Source: UMGS1519 sp050951095
GTDB taxonomy: Bacteria; Actinomycetota; Coriobacteriia; Coriobacteriales; Eggerthellaceae
Direction: 5' to 3'
DNA length: 64,000 bases
Assembly: GCA_050951095.1 (NCBI GenBank)
Contig: JBMNIQ010000005.1
Coordinates: 372,001 to 436,000 of the forward strand
Positions 33,835-42,734 of this stretch are shown here, one piece after another. Within the stretch, counting starts at the first letter, position 1; each line of letters starts with the position of its first letter. A program made the position numbers and the translations under genes. The notes below the pieces were generated by a model. It was not told the origin of the DNA. It did no database searches and worked only from the letters and a program-made list of their open reading frames with translations.

Positions 33835-35244
33835 CTATACGGCATCCTCGCCGTTCGCGTGCAGGAGCTGCACGTATTCGGGCGACAAGTTCGCTGTCGC
33901 GGTAAGGATGAGCGCGTATCCGAGCACTGCGCCCGCCACAGTAAAGGCGATGCCGCCGCCGACGCGGTGATTGCGCAGGAACGGAGTCTTGTCGCAGAAG
34001 CCGAACACGTTCGTGCTGGCCAGCCATCCGGGAATGAAGAACAGCAGCGTGCCCACGCTGGCAAGCACTCCTCGGAGCAACGCTTCCGGATATGAGAAGC
34101 GCCAGGGCGCGAACGTGAAGGCGCAGGCGCCGAGCACCATGACGCCGACGATCGTGCTGGAGGCAATGAACCACAGCTTCGCCGGCAGCGATCTTGCCCG
34201 CTTGGCCCGGGTAGCGGCCGTCCGTTTCGACGGCCGCACCGCTTCGGGGGCCGCTCTGCCGCCGGCTCCGTTTTCTGCCGTCTGAGCCGGTTGCGGCGCG
34301 GCGGCAGGGGAAGCGGCATCGGATGAGGCCGTGCGGCCAGGCGCGTCTTCGGGCATATCCGCGGCTGCGTCATCGGACCATTGCAGCGCCGTGATAAGCG
34401 CTTGAACGTTCGAGAAGCGCTTTTCCGGGGAAACGGCCGTGCATTCCCGGATGACCTGCCGCGCCCCCGCGGGAATGCGGGGGCGATCTGCATGTTCGCC
34501 GTCATCCGATTCGCCGTCTTGGCCGGATGTCCGGGCAAGCTGCTGTTCCAGGTTCGCATCGGGGTCCGTTCCGGTCAGGAGGAACCAGTAGAGCATGCCC
34601 AAGGCGAATATGTCCGTCCGCTCGTCGCTTTGGCCGAATCCGAATTGCTCGGGTGCGGCATAGCCGTACGTTCCCCACGTGTGGGTATCCTTGTCGGAGG
34701 CGGGGTCGAATCTGCGCGCGATGCCGAGATCGATGATGCGCGGTCCGTCCGGTCCGGCAACGATGTTGCTCGGATTCAGGTCGCGATGGATGATGGGCGG
34801 GTTGCACGAGTGCAGTACCTGGACGCCGCGGGCAATCTGGATCAGCATGTCACGCGCCTGCCGGTAGGGCAGCGGACCTGTTTCTTCCACCAGGTCGCGC
34901 AGCGTCCATCCGTTCGCATAGTCCTGTACGACCTCTACGCCTTCGGGCGTATCGCGGACGGAATAGACCCGTGCGATCAACGGCGAATGGACGCGGGAAA
35001 GCGCCCGGTAGACATCCTGCAGCGCCTGGTCGTGACGGGCGAATCGTTTGCGGACGTAACGGGCGCCATGCGTATCTTCAAGGAGCTCGGTTGTTTCCCC
35101 GCCGCGTTCCTTCAATACGCGTATGACGCGGTACTCCGTGCCGGGTACCCCCTGCGCATTGTCCAGCTCCGCGATCTTCGAAGCCAGGTCTGCCTTCAGG
35201 TCGTCGGGAAAGCCGTTATTCGCTTCTTCGGGCTGATCGGTCAT
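33835..35244 (-). CDS. membrane-anchored Ser/Thr protein kinase
   Basis: 469 residues from ATG 35244, overlapping the stop of the upstream HTH gene (ATGA). The N-terminal kinase domain (about 35-290) has the ATP-binding Lys in ARYVRKRFA, the catalytic loop HRDLNPSNIV, DLG in place of DFG, and the APEQFG motif. An Ala/Pro-rich juxtamembrane linker (about 295-365) leads to three to four C-terminal hydrophobic segments (WFIASSTIVGVMVLGACAF, a second near 400, a third near 440). There is no PASTA sensor. Together with the coupled HTH gene it forms a probable phosphorylation-regulation pair. Confidence 0.88.
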   Translation of the reverse strand: MTDQPEEANNGFPDDLKADLASKIAELDNAQGVPGTEYRVIRVLKERGGETTELLEDTHGARYVRKRFARHDQALQDVYRALSRVHSPLIARVYSVRDTPEGVEVVQDYANGWTLRDLVEETGPLPYRQARDMLIQIARGVQVLHSCNPPIIHRDLNPSNIVAGPDGPRIIDLGIARRFDPASDKDTHTWGTYGYAAPEQFGFGQSDERTDIFALGMLYWFLLTGTDPDANLEQQLARTSGQDGESDDGEHADRPRIPAGARQVIRECTAVSPEKRFSNVQALITALQWSDDAAADMPEDAPGRTASSDAASPAAAPQPAQTAENGAGGRAAPEAVRPSKRTAATRAKRARSLPAKLWFIASSTIVGVMVLGACAFTFAPWRFSYPEALLRGVLASVGTLLFFIPGWLASTNVFGFCDKTPFLRNHRVGGGIAFTVAGAVLGYALILTATANLSPEYVQLLHANGEDAV

Positions 35245-35717
35245 TTCGCATCGCCGATGGTGTCTTCGCCGAATTCGTACAGCGCCTCGTCTGCGGCGGC
35301 CAGCGTCAGGCCGTGTTCCAAGCAGTAGATGATGATGGCGTCGCGACGGTTGCGCGCATACAGCCGGCTGCATTGCGCATGCCAGAGCAGCCGCTGTGCC
35401 TGGCGCGGCGTGCACCGGGCGCCGAAGCACAGCCCCAGCGCCTTATTGCGGCTGACGCCCTTCGCATTGCGCCCGTTGATGACGTCGTAGGCATGGTTGT
35501 AATTCAACCCCGAGTTGCGGATGAGCGTGCGTTGGTCGATGCCCTTATCGTGCATGAGCTGTTTGAGATAGCCGGGCAGGTCGCGCCGGACGTCCTGCCC
35601 GCTGTCCGCCGCGTCCTCGAGCGACGGGCTGGTCAGAATCTGCTCCAGCGCCTCTTCGGTCAAGGGTGCTTCTTCAATATGTTCGGCCTGGACGTTCTGG
35701 TCGGTCATAATCTGCAT
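35241..35717 (-). CDS. HTH (XRE-like) protein translationally coupled to the kinase
   Basis: 158 residues (157-155 if the ATG at 35708 is used; neither has a clear ribosome site). The first 45 residues are acidic. The middle has a helix-turn-helix (DLPGYLKQLMHDKGIDQRTLIRNSGLNYNHAYDVINGR, about 46-84), and the rest is a helical domain with RDAIIIYCLEHGLTLAAADEALYEFGE. Similar HTH proteins occur beside Ser/Thr kinases in Gram-positive bacteria. It is likely the kinase's substrate or controller; that is inference from the ATGA overlap. Confidence 0.8.
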   Translation of the reverse strand: MQIMTDQNVQAEHIEEAPLTEEALEQILTSPSLEDAADSGQDVRRDLPGYLKQLMHDKGIDQRTLIRNSGLNYNHAYDVINGRNAKGVSRNKALGLCFGARCTPRQAQRLLWHAQCSRLYARNRRDAIIIYCLEHGLTLAAADEALYEFGEDTIGDAK

Positions 35718-35825
35718 CGCATTCGTTATGGGGGTGATCTGCCGGTTCAGCGCATGCCGCTTTTACAACTGCGGTCATATCCGAACTCTGATGCACCATT
35801 TTACCAGGTCGCAGCGTGCTTGTTA

Positions 35826-36503
35826 TCAGGGTTCCAACAACGGGCGGTTTTCGATCCAGGGCTGGCGTTTCTGGAAGAACGACAGGGGCGTGCGCTCGAA
35901 CGTGCGTCCTTCCGCCTTCGCCCGCGACGCGGCTTCCACGCGTGTCCACATGGAGCTTTCAAGCACGGAATCCGTTATCTGCGTCATATGGCCCAAGCCC
36001 AACGGGCTCAACCCCAGGGCCCATATGCGCAGCATGCCCAGTTTCGCATGCGTGATGTATTCTGCCAAGATGTCGTATTCCTCCGGCTTCATGACGAAGA
36101 CGCGTTCGACCTGGGCGCGGAACACCGGGAAGATGCAGTCGTGGAGGCGTTCGAGATAGCGGTTGTCGTCTTCGTGCCGGCAGAGCATGCGTATCAGGTC
36201 GACGTGATCGGAAAACGATTGCAGGAAGCCGTCCGTGACCTCCCGCATGTCTACCTCGTCGGCGTGTTCGACCAGGTAGTTCATCCTCTGATACGGCGTC
36301 GCCTCTATCTCGACCAGGCGCAGCACGTCGTAGACGGATTCGAAGTTCCGGTAGAACGTGGAGCGGGAATAGCCGGCGCGCTTTGCCAGCGTGGCGCCCG
36401 ATATGCCCTTCATGCCGTTTGCGGGGTAGAGGTCCTTGAAGGCCTGGATGAAGCACCTCCGCGCCTCGTTGTCGATGCCTCCGTTGGGTGTTTCCGCAGC
36501 CAT
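35826..36503 (-). CDS. TetR-family transcriptional regulator
   Basis: 225 residues from ATG 36503 (AAAGGAGCGGAT upstream); the longer frame to 36581 has no ribosome site. The HTH is GISGATLAKRAGYSRSTFYRNFESVYDVLRL (about 32-62). The C-terminal half is all-helical and diverged. It is transcribed away from the ArsR/SRPBCC operon, and a palindrome lies between them, so it may control that operon as well as itself. Confidence 0.85.
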   Translation of the reverse strand: MAAETPNGGIDNEARRCFIQAFKDLYPANGMKGISGATLAKRAGYSRSTFYRNFESVYDVLRLVEIEATPYQRMNYLVEHADEVDMREVTDGFLQSFSDHVDLIRMLCRHEDDNRYLERLHDCIFPVFRAQVERVFVMKPEEYDILAEYITHAKLGMLRIWALGLSPLGLGHMTQITDSVLESSMWTRVEAASRAKAEGRTFERTPLSFFQKRQPWIENRPLLEP

Positions 36504-36828
36504 ATCCGCTCCTTTGCCCTGCCTTGCCGTTTCTTCCCGAAGCGGGAGCCGGCAACATATCGCCTTGTCGGAACAATGCACAACATCAATCTAAACACCG
36601 GGAACAGATGTGTCACGACTAATAGATGAAACAGTTTCGGGTTACTGTTTCTTGTTTTTGTCCATCGCGCTTCGCATACTGAAACCAGTGATAAACCCTA
36701 TAACGAAATGGTTCAACACTACGGAGAACCGGTTTCGGGGCATGCGGGCATCGAAGCGTCCGGACGGCGAAATTCGCGCGGTTTCACCTGTTCAGGATGC
36801 AGAGGCCCCTTCACGGAGGGAGAAGACG
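36504..36828. promoter_or_regulatory. divergent regulatory region between tetR and arsR
   Basis: A 325-nt AT-richer gap. GAAACAG at 36628-36634 and CTGTTTC at 36645-36651 form an inverted repeat with a 10-nt centre, an operator candidate. ACTG-AAAC-CAGT at 36678-36689 is a second small palindrome. CCTATAACG near 36697-36705 includes a possible -10 for arsR; the same string appears before the radical SAM gene at 42904-42912. Confidence 0.45.
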
Positions 36829-37185
36829 GTGAACAAGGCGGGCTTGGTCGAGCGCATGTGCGCCTACAACAAGGCGATTAGCGATCCGAATCGCATGAAG
36901 ATGATCAAGATCCTGGGCTCGCACCCGCGGGAATCCCTGAACGTCGGGGATATCGCCGGTCTTCTGGGCATATCGCAACCGGCGGCTACGAAGCACCTGC
37001 GCCTCATGGAGGAGGCGGGCATTTTCGGACGGCATCGCAAGGGCACGTCCGTGTACTACTCGCTGAACGAGGAGGCGCTTGCCGAATACCGCGAGGAACT
37101 GGAAAACGCGTTCGCGCATGCGCATACGCCGTGCATCAACGAATACGACTGCGAGACCTGCCCGGCGCGCGGTACGTGCGTTTGA
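36829..37185 (+). CDS. ArsR-family regulator with Cys-rich C-terminus
   Basis: 118 residues from GTG 36829 behind GGAGGGAGAAG; longer in-frame starts give unconserved N-termini. The winged-helix is plain: ISDPNRMKMIKILGSHP, LNVGDIAGLLGISQPAATKHLRLMEEAGIFGRHRKGTSVYYSL. The tail ends CINEYDCETCPARGTC: four Cys that could bind a metal, an Fe-S cluster or act as a redox switch. It lies 68 nt before the first SRPBCC gene on the same strand and probably regulates that operon. Confidence 0.88.
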   Translation: MNKAGLVERMCAYNKAISDPNRMKMIKILGSHPRESLNVGDIAGLLGISQPAATKHLRLMEEAGIFGRHRKGTSVYYSLNEEALAEYREELENAFAHAHTPCINEYDCETCPARGTCV

Positions 37186-37253
37186 AGGGACGACGGCGCT
37201 GCGGCGCCTGAATGAATCAAGAGAGAACGACCCATTCGAAAGGGGATAACACA

Positions 37254-38282
37254 ATGGCAGTGGATACGTACTATTCCGACCAGATGACGAAGGGGAGCAC
37301 CTACTTCGGCTACTGGCTTACGGGATTCATCTCCGCCGCAATCGGCGGCCTGGCCATCGGCCTGGTGTGGTACGGCGTGCTGGCGGCGGCGCTCCTGGGC
37401 GTGGTGGTCACGCTGCTGGGCCTGACCGTGGTCAGCATCCGCACGAAATACCAGGAACGGCGCGCCGACATGGTGTGCGCCAGCGTCATCGGCATCGCCT
37501 GCTTCTACATCTGCGAGTTCATCGCCGTCAACGCGGGGCTGCAGCTTCCGTCGTTCAGCGCGTTCAATGCCGATTTCTTCGGATGGCATGTATTCATCTT
37601 CGTCGTGGCCATCCTGTTCGTGGCGTTCAACATGCTCTGGCTCTACGGCCTGTACCTGAAGCAGACGCCGGCCGAGAAGGACATGGTGCTCCATGGCGAC
37701 GACTGGTTCGGCGAGGACGAGCCGCATGTGCGCCTGGATTGCGGCATCACGCTGGATTGCACGGCGGACGAGATCTGGCCGTACATGCTGCAGAGCGGCC
37801 AGAGCAAGGCGGGCTGGTACTCGTTCGAGCGCCTGGAGCGCCTGTGCACGTTCGACATCCACAACCACTACACCATCCATCCCGAATGGCAGGACCTGAA
37901 GCCCGGCGACTACCAATGGTTCCATCAGGCGCCGTACAGCATCGGCGAATGGGTGATGGAGGTCAACAACGAGGAGCACTACTGGGCGGCCCATTCCGAT
38001 TCCCGCAAGGATCCGGACGGCCCGAACCAGGAGAAGGCGCTGCGCATGCCCGGCTTCAACCACTTCGCCTGGACGTGGAACTGGTATGTCTACGACATCG
38101 ACGAGAGCCATTGCCGCTACGTCCAGCGCTGCGACTGCTCGTTCGGGCCGTACGCCACGGCGCGCAAGTGGTTCACGGTGTTCCTGCTGGGCACGGCATC
38201 CATTGTCATGTGCCACGGCTACATGAGCTGCATGCGCCGCATTGCGAACGGCACGCAGAAGATCGACGAGAAGCATAAGTAA
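37254..38282 (+). CDS. membrane protein with C-terminal SRPBCC domain
   Basis: 342 residues from ATG 37254 (AAAGGGGATAA upstream). The first 150 residues hold about four hydrophobic segments. The rest is a START/SRPBCC-type hydrophobic-ligand domain: ADEIWPYMLQSGQSKAGWYS near 177, then FERLERLCTFDIHNHYTIHP, and FNHFAWTWNWYVYDI near 270. It is clearly paralogous to the protein at 40426-41199 (shared KAG-W/F-YS, NxYTI, DSRK, AWTWN). SRPBCC proteins bind lipids, polyketides or other hydrophobic ligands; the ligand here is unknown. Confidence 0.8.
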   Translation: MAVDTYYSDQMTKGSTYFGYWLTGFISAAIGGLAIGLVWYGVLAAALLGVVVTLLGLTVVSIRTKYQERRADMVCASVIGIACFYICEFIAVNAGLQLPSFSAFNADFFGWHVFIFVVAILFVAFNMLWLYGLYLKQTPAEKDMVLHGDDWFGEDEPHVRLDCGITLDCTADEIWPYMLQSGQSKAGWYSFERLERLCTFDIHNHYTIHPEWQDLKPGDYQWFHQAPYSIGEWVMEVNNEEHYWAAHSDSRKDPDGPNQEKALRMPGFNHFAWTWNWYVYDIDESHCRYVQRCDCSFGPYATARKWFTVFLLGTASIVMCHGYMSCMRRIANGTQKIDEKHK

Positions 38283-38339
38283 GGGGATCCGCACAGCGGA
38301 GAGCGACAAGCGCACTACACGCGAGTCAGGAGGAAGACC

Positions 38340-39566
38340 ATGGCGAAAGATTTCGAGACCATCGTGGTGGGCGCCGGAGCGGCGGGCATGAACTGCTGCC
38401 TGGAGCTGCAGAAGGCGGGCAGGGAATACCTGCTGATCAGCCCGAACATCGGCGGGCGCATCTGCAACGACGAGGAGCGCCACATGAACTACGGTGCCGT
38501 GTTCTATTTCGGCACGTACAAGTACATGCTGGCATCGGGGCTGCTTATCCCCGGCGCGGACGTGCTGCCCAGCTTGAATGCGGGCTGCTGCCATCACGAC
38601 GACGGTAAGCAGTACACGCCCGTTTCGCCCACCACGATTGCGGACGCCCCGTCGCTTTTGAAGTATATGAAGTGGATGCGCGAGGAATTCATTCCGCGCT
38701 ACACGAAGTTCAAGGACAATTGCACGGTCATGGAAGTCACGGCGGCGCTGGAGCAGGACCCGCTGATCAAGCAGCTCTATACGGAATCCGCCGAGCATAT
38801 GATCGAGCGTATGGGGTTCGGCCCCATCTGCCATGATCTGATCAGCATGTTCGCGCATGCCTGCACGGGTACGAAGATCAAGGACCTCACGGCGCTGGAC
38901 TACCTGAACACCGTGCAGCCCCTGACCATGCAGATTCCGCCGCTGAAGCTGTTGTTCGACCTGAAGCGCTTCGACTTCGATTCCGAGGGCGTCAAGCAGC
39001 GCCTGGCATCCGGCTCCGGCGACGTGCTGATCGATGAGATCGACAACGTGGAGCCGGCAGAGGGCGGCGGCTGGCAGGTGCATACGGCCGGTGGCAAGAC
39101 GTTCACGTGCGACAACCTGGTCATGGCGGCGCCCGCTACCGATACGAAGCGCCTGCTGGAGGGCGTGCCGGGCGTTCCCGAGCTGGATATCCGCGGCGCA
39201 TCGCAGCTGACGGGCTACCTGATCCGCGGCAAGGCGAAGACGAAGTACGCCGAGAAGCTGGTCCACCTGTTCGACGACACCATCCCCATCATCTACATCG
39301 CCAGCCGCGGCGGCGGCGAGTACGAGATCTTCACGGAGATCGACTTCGAAGAGGGCAACCTCTTCGACGAATACTTCGATTCGTGGGAGATCATCGGCAA
39401 GAAGTACTGGAAGTACGCGCTGTACACGCAGGCGCATGAGGCGCTGCCGCAGAACCTGGCTCCCGGCCTCATCATGGCCGGCGATGTGAACGGCCTGGGC
39501 ATGGAGCCCGCGGCCATCAGCGGCATCTATGCGGCGAACAAGATCCTGGGAAAGACGATAGACTAG
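38340..39566 (+). CDS. FAD-dependent oxidoreductase (amine oxidase/protoporphyrinogen oxidase-like)
   Basis: 408 residues with a strong AGGAGGAAG ribosome site. The N-terminal dinucleotide fold TIVVGAGAAGMNCCLELQKAG (VxGxGxxG) is followed by the family's second motif ISPNIGGRICND. A C-terminal FAD-contact strand GLIMAGDVNGLGMEPAAISGIYAANKIL closes the fold. The length fits a soluble flavin amine oxidase-type enzyme acting on a hydrophobic or amine substrate. It lies between two SRPBCC-related genes, suggesting the substrate may be carried by those proteins. Exact reaction unknown. Confidence 0.85.
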   Translation: MAKDFETIVVGAGAAGMNCCLELQKAGREYLLISPNIGGRICNDEERHMNYGAVFYFGTYKYMLASGLLIPGADVLPSLNAGCCHHDDGKQYTPVSPTTIADAPSLLKYMKWMREEFIPRYTKFKDNCTVMEVTAALEQDPLIKQLYTESAEHMIERMGFGPICHDLISMFAHACTGTKIKDLTALDYLNTVQPLTMQIPPLKLLFDLKRFDFDSEGVKQRLASGSGDVLIDEIDNVEPAEGGGWQVHTAGGKTFTCDNLVMAAPATDTKRLLEGVPGVPELDIRGASQLTGYLIRGKAKTKYAEKLVHLFDDTIPIIYIASRGGGEYEIFTEIDFEEGNLFDEYFDSWEIIGKKYWKYALYTQAHEALPQNLAPGLIMAGDVNGLGMEPAAISGIYAANKILGKTID

Positions 39567-39575
39567 AGGGCAAGA

Positions 39576-39618
39576 CGAAAGGCGCGCTGCGGGCATGATG
39601 GTGCCGCGGCGCCTTTCG
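39576..39618 (+). other. strong hairpin between the oxidoreductase and GTPase genes
   Basis: CGAAAGGCGC at 39576-39585 pairs with GCGCCTTTCG at 39609-39618, with further GC pairing inside. No T-run follows, so it may be an RNA-stability or partial-termination element within the operon. Confidence 0.5.
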
Positions 39619-39635
39619 CAGCAGAGGAGGCCCGC

Positions 39636-40310
39636 ATGGACGAGACCCGCGTCATCGAGGTCAAAGAGGAGATTCTCGCCGACAACAACGCTGCGGCGGA
39701 CGCATTCCGCACGAAGCTGGCGGCAAAGGGCACGTTGTTCACGGATGTCATGGCCGGCCCCGGGGCAGGCAAGACCACGCTGCTGTTGGCGCTGATAGAG
39801 CGCCTGCGCAAGGATGCCTCCATCGGCATCATCGAGGCGGACCTGGAATCGTTCGTGGATTCCGACAAGATCAAAGCGGCCGGCGTGCCTGCGGTGCAAC
39901 TGGAAACGAACGGCATCTGCCATGTGGAGATGGGCATGGTCCAGCAGGCGTACGATGCGTTCGGATCGCAGTCGTTCGACTACCTGTTCCTGGAGAACAT
40001 CGGCAACCTGGTGTGCCCGGCGGAGTTCGATACGGGCGCTCACACGCGCGTCATGCTGCTGAGCGTTCCCGAAGGCTACGACAAGGTGTACAAATACCCG
40101 CCCATGTTCGCGGTGGTGGACGCGCTCATCGTGACGAAGACGGATTATCTGCCGCTGAATCCGGATTTCGACATGGACGCGCTGAAGGAGCGCGCGCGGA
40201 TCCTGAATCCGCATCTGGACATTTTCGAGACGTGCGCCCGCACCGGCGAAGGCGTTGACGAGCTGGCCGAATGGCTGAAAGGCCGTCGGGCGGCCATGAT
40301 AGGCAAGTAG
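39636..40310 (+). CDS. hypB: HypB-type metal-insertion GTPase
   Basis: 224 residues of the SIMIBI GTPase class. Walker A GPGAGKTT near 46, Asp-rich switch ADLESFVDS, the metal-site NGICHVEMGMV (Cys-His retained), ENIGNLVCPAEFDTG, and TKTDYLP as the nucleotide-specificity loop all match HypB. The N-terminal His-rich or CxxCGC nickel-binding extension of many HypB proteins is absent. No hydrogenase, hypA or urease gene is in the window, so it may serve another nickel or metal enzyme, perhaps one in this cluster. Confidence 0.85.
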   Translation: MDETRVIEVKEEILADNNAAADAFRTKLAAKGTLFTDVMAGPGAGKTTLLLALIERLRKDASIGIIEADLESFVDSDKIKAAGVPAVQLETNGICHVEMGMVQQAYDAFGSQSFDYLFLENIGNLVCPAEFDTGAHTRVMLLSVPEGYDKVYKYPPMFAVVDALIVTKTDYLPLNPDFDMDALKERARILNPHLDIFETCARTGEGVDELAEWLKGRRAAMIGK

Positions 40311-40369
40311 GCAGGGCGCCGTGCGGCGGCAGCGGCACGGCTTCCTGTTGTACGGAGGAATAGGGAGAT

Positions 40370-40400
40370 GCGGCACGGCGGATGGTCCCCGCCGTGTCGC
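40370..40400 (+). other. strong hairpin between the GTPase and second SRPBCC genes
   Basis: An 11-bp stem (40370-40380 with 40390-40400, one G-T pair) and a 9-nt loop sit 25 nt before the next start. No T-run. With the hairpin at 39576-39618 this is the second strong RNA structure in this operon. Confidence 0.5.
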
Positions 40401-40425
40401 GACGAAGCGTAAAGGAGTTGGCATT

Positions 40426-41199
40426 ATGGCGAAGAGCAAGGTCCTGCCGATCCTGGGAGCGGTGGCGGTCGCAGGTTGCGGTGCGCTGGCATGGATGGCC
40501 AAGGAGATGAAGTATGCGCCGTTGACGCCCCATGACGAAGAGCTGGTGAAGGACCTGCCGGGCAACGACATCATCGACCCGGAGGAGCTGAAGATGCATG
40601 CGGGCCGCGCGGTGACCATCGACGCGCCGCCCGAGAAGGTGTACCCGTATCTGAAGCAGCTGGGCTGCGACAAGGCGGGCTTCTACAGCTACGACGTGCT
40701 GGAACGCCTTTTCGGATACCACATCTACAACGACTACACCATCGAGCAGAAGTGGCAGAACCCGAAGGTGGGCGACTGGATCCCGTATCGCCAGAACGGC
40801 GCCGGCACCGGCATCGTGGACATGAAGGAGAACGAGTATCTGATCACCGCCACGGACAGCCGCAAGCCGCCTTCGGATAACCGCGGCATCACATGGCATC
40901 CGAAGGGCTTCGACTACATTGCCTGGACCTGGAACTTCTACACGGTGGCTGTGGCGGACGGCACGAAGACGCGCCTTATTGCCATGAACGACGTAGCATA
41001 CGGCAGCGCGCCGAAGTTCTGGGAGGTCATCGCGCTCATCATCTACGGCCTGACGGGCCAGGTGATGTCCGGCAAGATGATGCAGGTGCTGAAGGGCTGC
41101 GCGGAGGATACGTACGGTCCCGCGAAGCGCCAGAAGGAGAAGAACGCGCTGCGTGCGCGCCTGTACTACGTGGGCGATCCCACGTGGGGCAAGCAGTAA
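40426..41199 (+). CDS. SRPBCC-domain protein with N-terminal hydrophobic segment
   Basis: 257 residues from ATG 40426 behind AAAGGAGTTGG. Residues 5-22 (VLPILGAVAVAGCGALAWMA) form a signal or anchor segment. The remaining domain repeats the fold motifs of the 37254 gene: PPEKVYPYLKQLGCDKAGFYS, DVLERLFGYHIYNDYTIE, ATDSRKPP, FDYIAWTWNFYTV. C-terminal residues 205-225 are hydrophobic. It is the last gene of the plus-strand operon, before a bidirectional terminator. Confidence 0.8.
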   Translation: MAKSKVLPILGAVAVAGCGALAWMAKEMKYAPLTPHDEELVKDLPGNDIIDPEELKMHAGRAVTIDAPPEKVYPYLKQLGCDKAGFYSYDVLERLFGYHIYNDYTIEQKWQNPKVGDWIPYRQNGAGTGIVDMKENEYLITATDSRKPPSDNRGITWHPKGFDYIAWTWNFYTVAVADGTKTRLIAMNDVAYGSAPKFWEVIALIIYGLTGQVMSGKMMQVLKGCAEDTYGPAKRQKEKNALRARLYYVGDPTWGKQ

Positions 41200-41225
41200 C
41201 GCGCGCTTCGCGGAGATAACGGGAT

Positions 41226-41276
41226 GGCGCCGTGCCGTGCATCGCAAGATGCGCAGGTGCGGCGCCTTCTTGTTAC
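41226..41276. terminator. terminator between convergent SRPBCC and SDR genes
   Basis: An outer stem GGCGCCG (41226-41232) with CGGCGCC (41260-41266) and an inner GCATC-GCAA-GATGC tetraloop hairpin (41239-41252) are followed by TTCTTGTT. It can serve the plus-strand operon. Confidence 0.7.
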
Positions 41277-41352
41277 GGTCGGCTCGCTCGGGCGTCCGCA
41301 GCCGAAGCGCCGGCGGTCACCCAGACGGCATGCGCGTGCCGGGCGGGCCGCG

Positions 41353-42129
41353 CTAGATGCGGCGGATGCCCTCCCAGATCCACATGATCACCGGCGCGGG
41401 GATGATCTTGCTGCAGATGCGCATGAGGAAGCCGATGAGACAGCAGGTGGCAACGGGGTAGTTCGCCTTGTTCACCCACGTGGACCAGGCGGCCACGTGC
41501 TTGGGATTCAGCTGCGGCCACGGGTGCTTCACCGTCGTGCCGTTCTGCGTGTCGCGTGCCACCTTCACGAATTCCGTCTTGATCCAGTACGGGCAGACGG
41601 CCGTGGCGCGGATGCCGCGGCCGCGCAGCTCGAAGCGCAGCGCGCGCGTGTACGAGAGCACGAACGCCTTCGTGGCAGCGTACAAGTTCAGCCCCGGCAG
41701 CGGTTGGAAAGCCGCGCAGGAGGCAATCTGCATGATGCGCGCGCCTCGATCCATGTAGGGCAGCACGGTCTGCGTGATGTCCGCAAGCGCGCGGCAGTTC
41801 AGGTCGATCATGGCATCCGTTTCGTCCTGCGTGATGTCGCGGTATGTGCCGAATTTGCCGAATCCGGCCGCATTTACCAGCAGGCCCACCTCGAAGACGG
41901 GCTCTTCCACGCCGCCCAGCAGCTCGCTCAGGATGCGCGTCGACTGCGGCTTCGAAAGATCCAGGCTGATGGGGCGCACGGGCGTCTCGCATTCGCCGGC
42001 CAGCTCTTCCAGCCGGTCCGTGCGCCGCGCGATGGCCCATATCTCGTTGTACGCGTGCTCCCGATCGGCGCGCAGCGCGTATTCGCGTCCCAATCCGCTC
42101 GATGCCCCGGTGATGATGGCGATTCTCAT
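41353..42129 (-). CDS. short-chain dehydrogenase/reductase
   Basis: 258 residues from ATG 42129 (AAGGAGCTGCT upstream). NAD(P)-binding motif ITGASSGLG near 5-13, NAAG near 88, and the catalytic Ser...Tyr-x3-Lys set in QIASCAAFQPLPGLNLYAATKAF. The extended C-terminus is hydrophobic (ATCCLIGFLMRICSKIIPAPVIMWIW), suggesting membrane association. It overlaps the upstream TetR gene by 4 nt (ATGA), so the two are co-translated. Substrate unknown. Confidence 0.9.
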   Translation of the reverse strand: MRIAIITGASSGLGREYALRADREHAYNEIWAIARRTDRLEELAGECETPVRPISLDLSKPQSTRILSELLGGVEEPVFEVGLLVNAAGFGKFGTYRDITQDETDAMIDLNCRALADITQTVLPYMDRGARIMQIASCAAFQPLPGLNLYAATKAFVLSYTRALRFELRGRGIRATAVCPYWIKTEFVKVARDTQNGTTVKHPWPQLNPKHVAAWSTWVNKANYPVATCCLIGFLMRICSKIIPAPVIMWIWEGIRRI

Positions 42130-42734
42130 AGCAGCTCCTTGGCACGGTCGGCGAACAGGTCGAAGATCAGGTCGCTGATCTGCTCGAGCGAGCTGCGCGG
42201 TTCGTCTTCCTGCAGCCATTCGCGGTAGCTGAACATGACGCTTCCCAGGTAGCAGGCCAGCATCACATCCAGCTGCGGGGGTTCCGATGTGTGGTTGCGC
42301 TGGCGGCGTATGGAGATGATCAAGTCGCGCAGCGGTTCCATCATCATGTCCATCAACGTGCCCAGGGGCACGCATTTCGCGATGTTCGAGTTCAAATGCG
42401 GGCTGTCGGCAAGTTCATGCAACAGCAGGTTCGTCAGGAGCTTCAAGTCAAAGCCGTCTTCGGCGTCGTCCAGCGAGCGGGCCATGGTGTTGACGGCGTT
42501 TAGCACGGCCCTCCTCATGGATGTCTTCAGCAGCTCGTCTACGGATGCGTAGTGCAGGTAGAACGTCTTGCGGTTGATGTTCGCCTCGCGTGCGATTGCG
42601 CTCACGGTGATCTTGCTATACGGCATTTTGTCCAACAGGCGTCCGAAAGCCTCGTCTATGGCTGCCCGTGTGCGGACGACGCGTTTATCCGTAGGCGGCT
42701 GCTCCATTTGGATGTCGATCGCAGGCGATGTCAT
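42126..42734 (-). CDS. TetR-family transcriptional regulator
   Basis: 202 residues from ATG 42734 (AGGGGACGCAT upstream). HTH region YSKITVSAIAREANINRKTFYLHYASVDELLKTS near 39-72; the C-terminal half is helical with several Met-rich stretches. It is divergent from the radical SAM gene and coupled by a 4-nt overlap to the SDR gene, so it probably represses both. Confidence 0.88.
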   Translation of the reverse strand: MTSPAIDIQMEQPPTDKRVVRTRAAIDEAFGRLLDKMPYSKITVSAIAREANINRKTFYLHYASVDELLKTSMRRAVLNAVNTMARSLDDAEDGFDLKLLTNLLLHELADSPHLNSNIAKCVPLGTLMDMMMEPLRDLIISIRRQRNHTSEPPQLDVMLACYLGSVMFSYREWLQEDEPRSSLEQISDLIFDLFADRAKELL

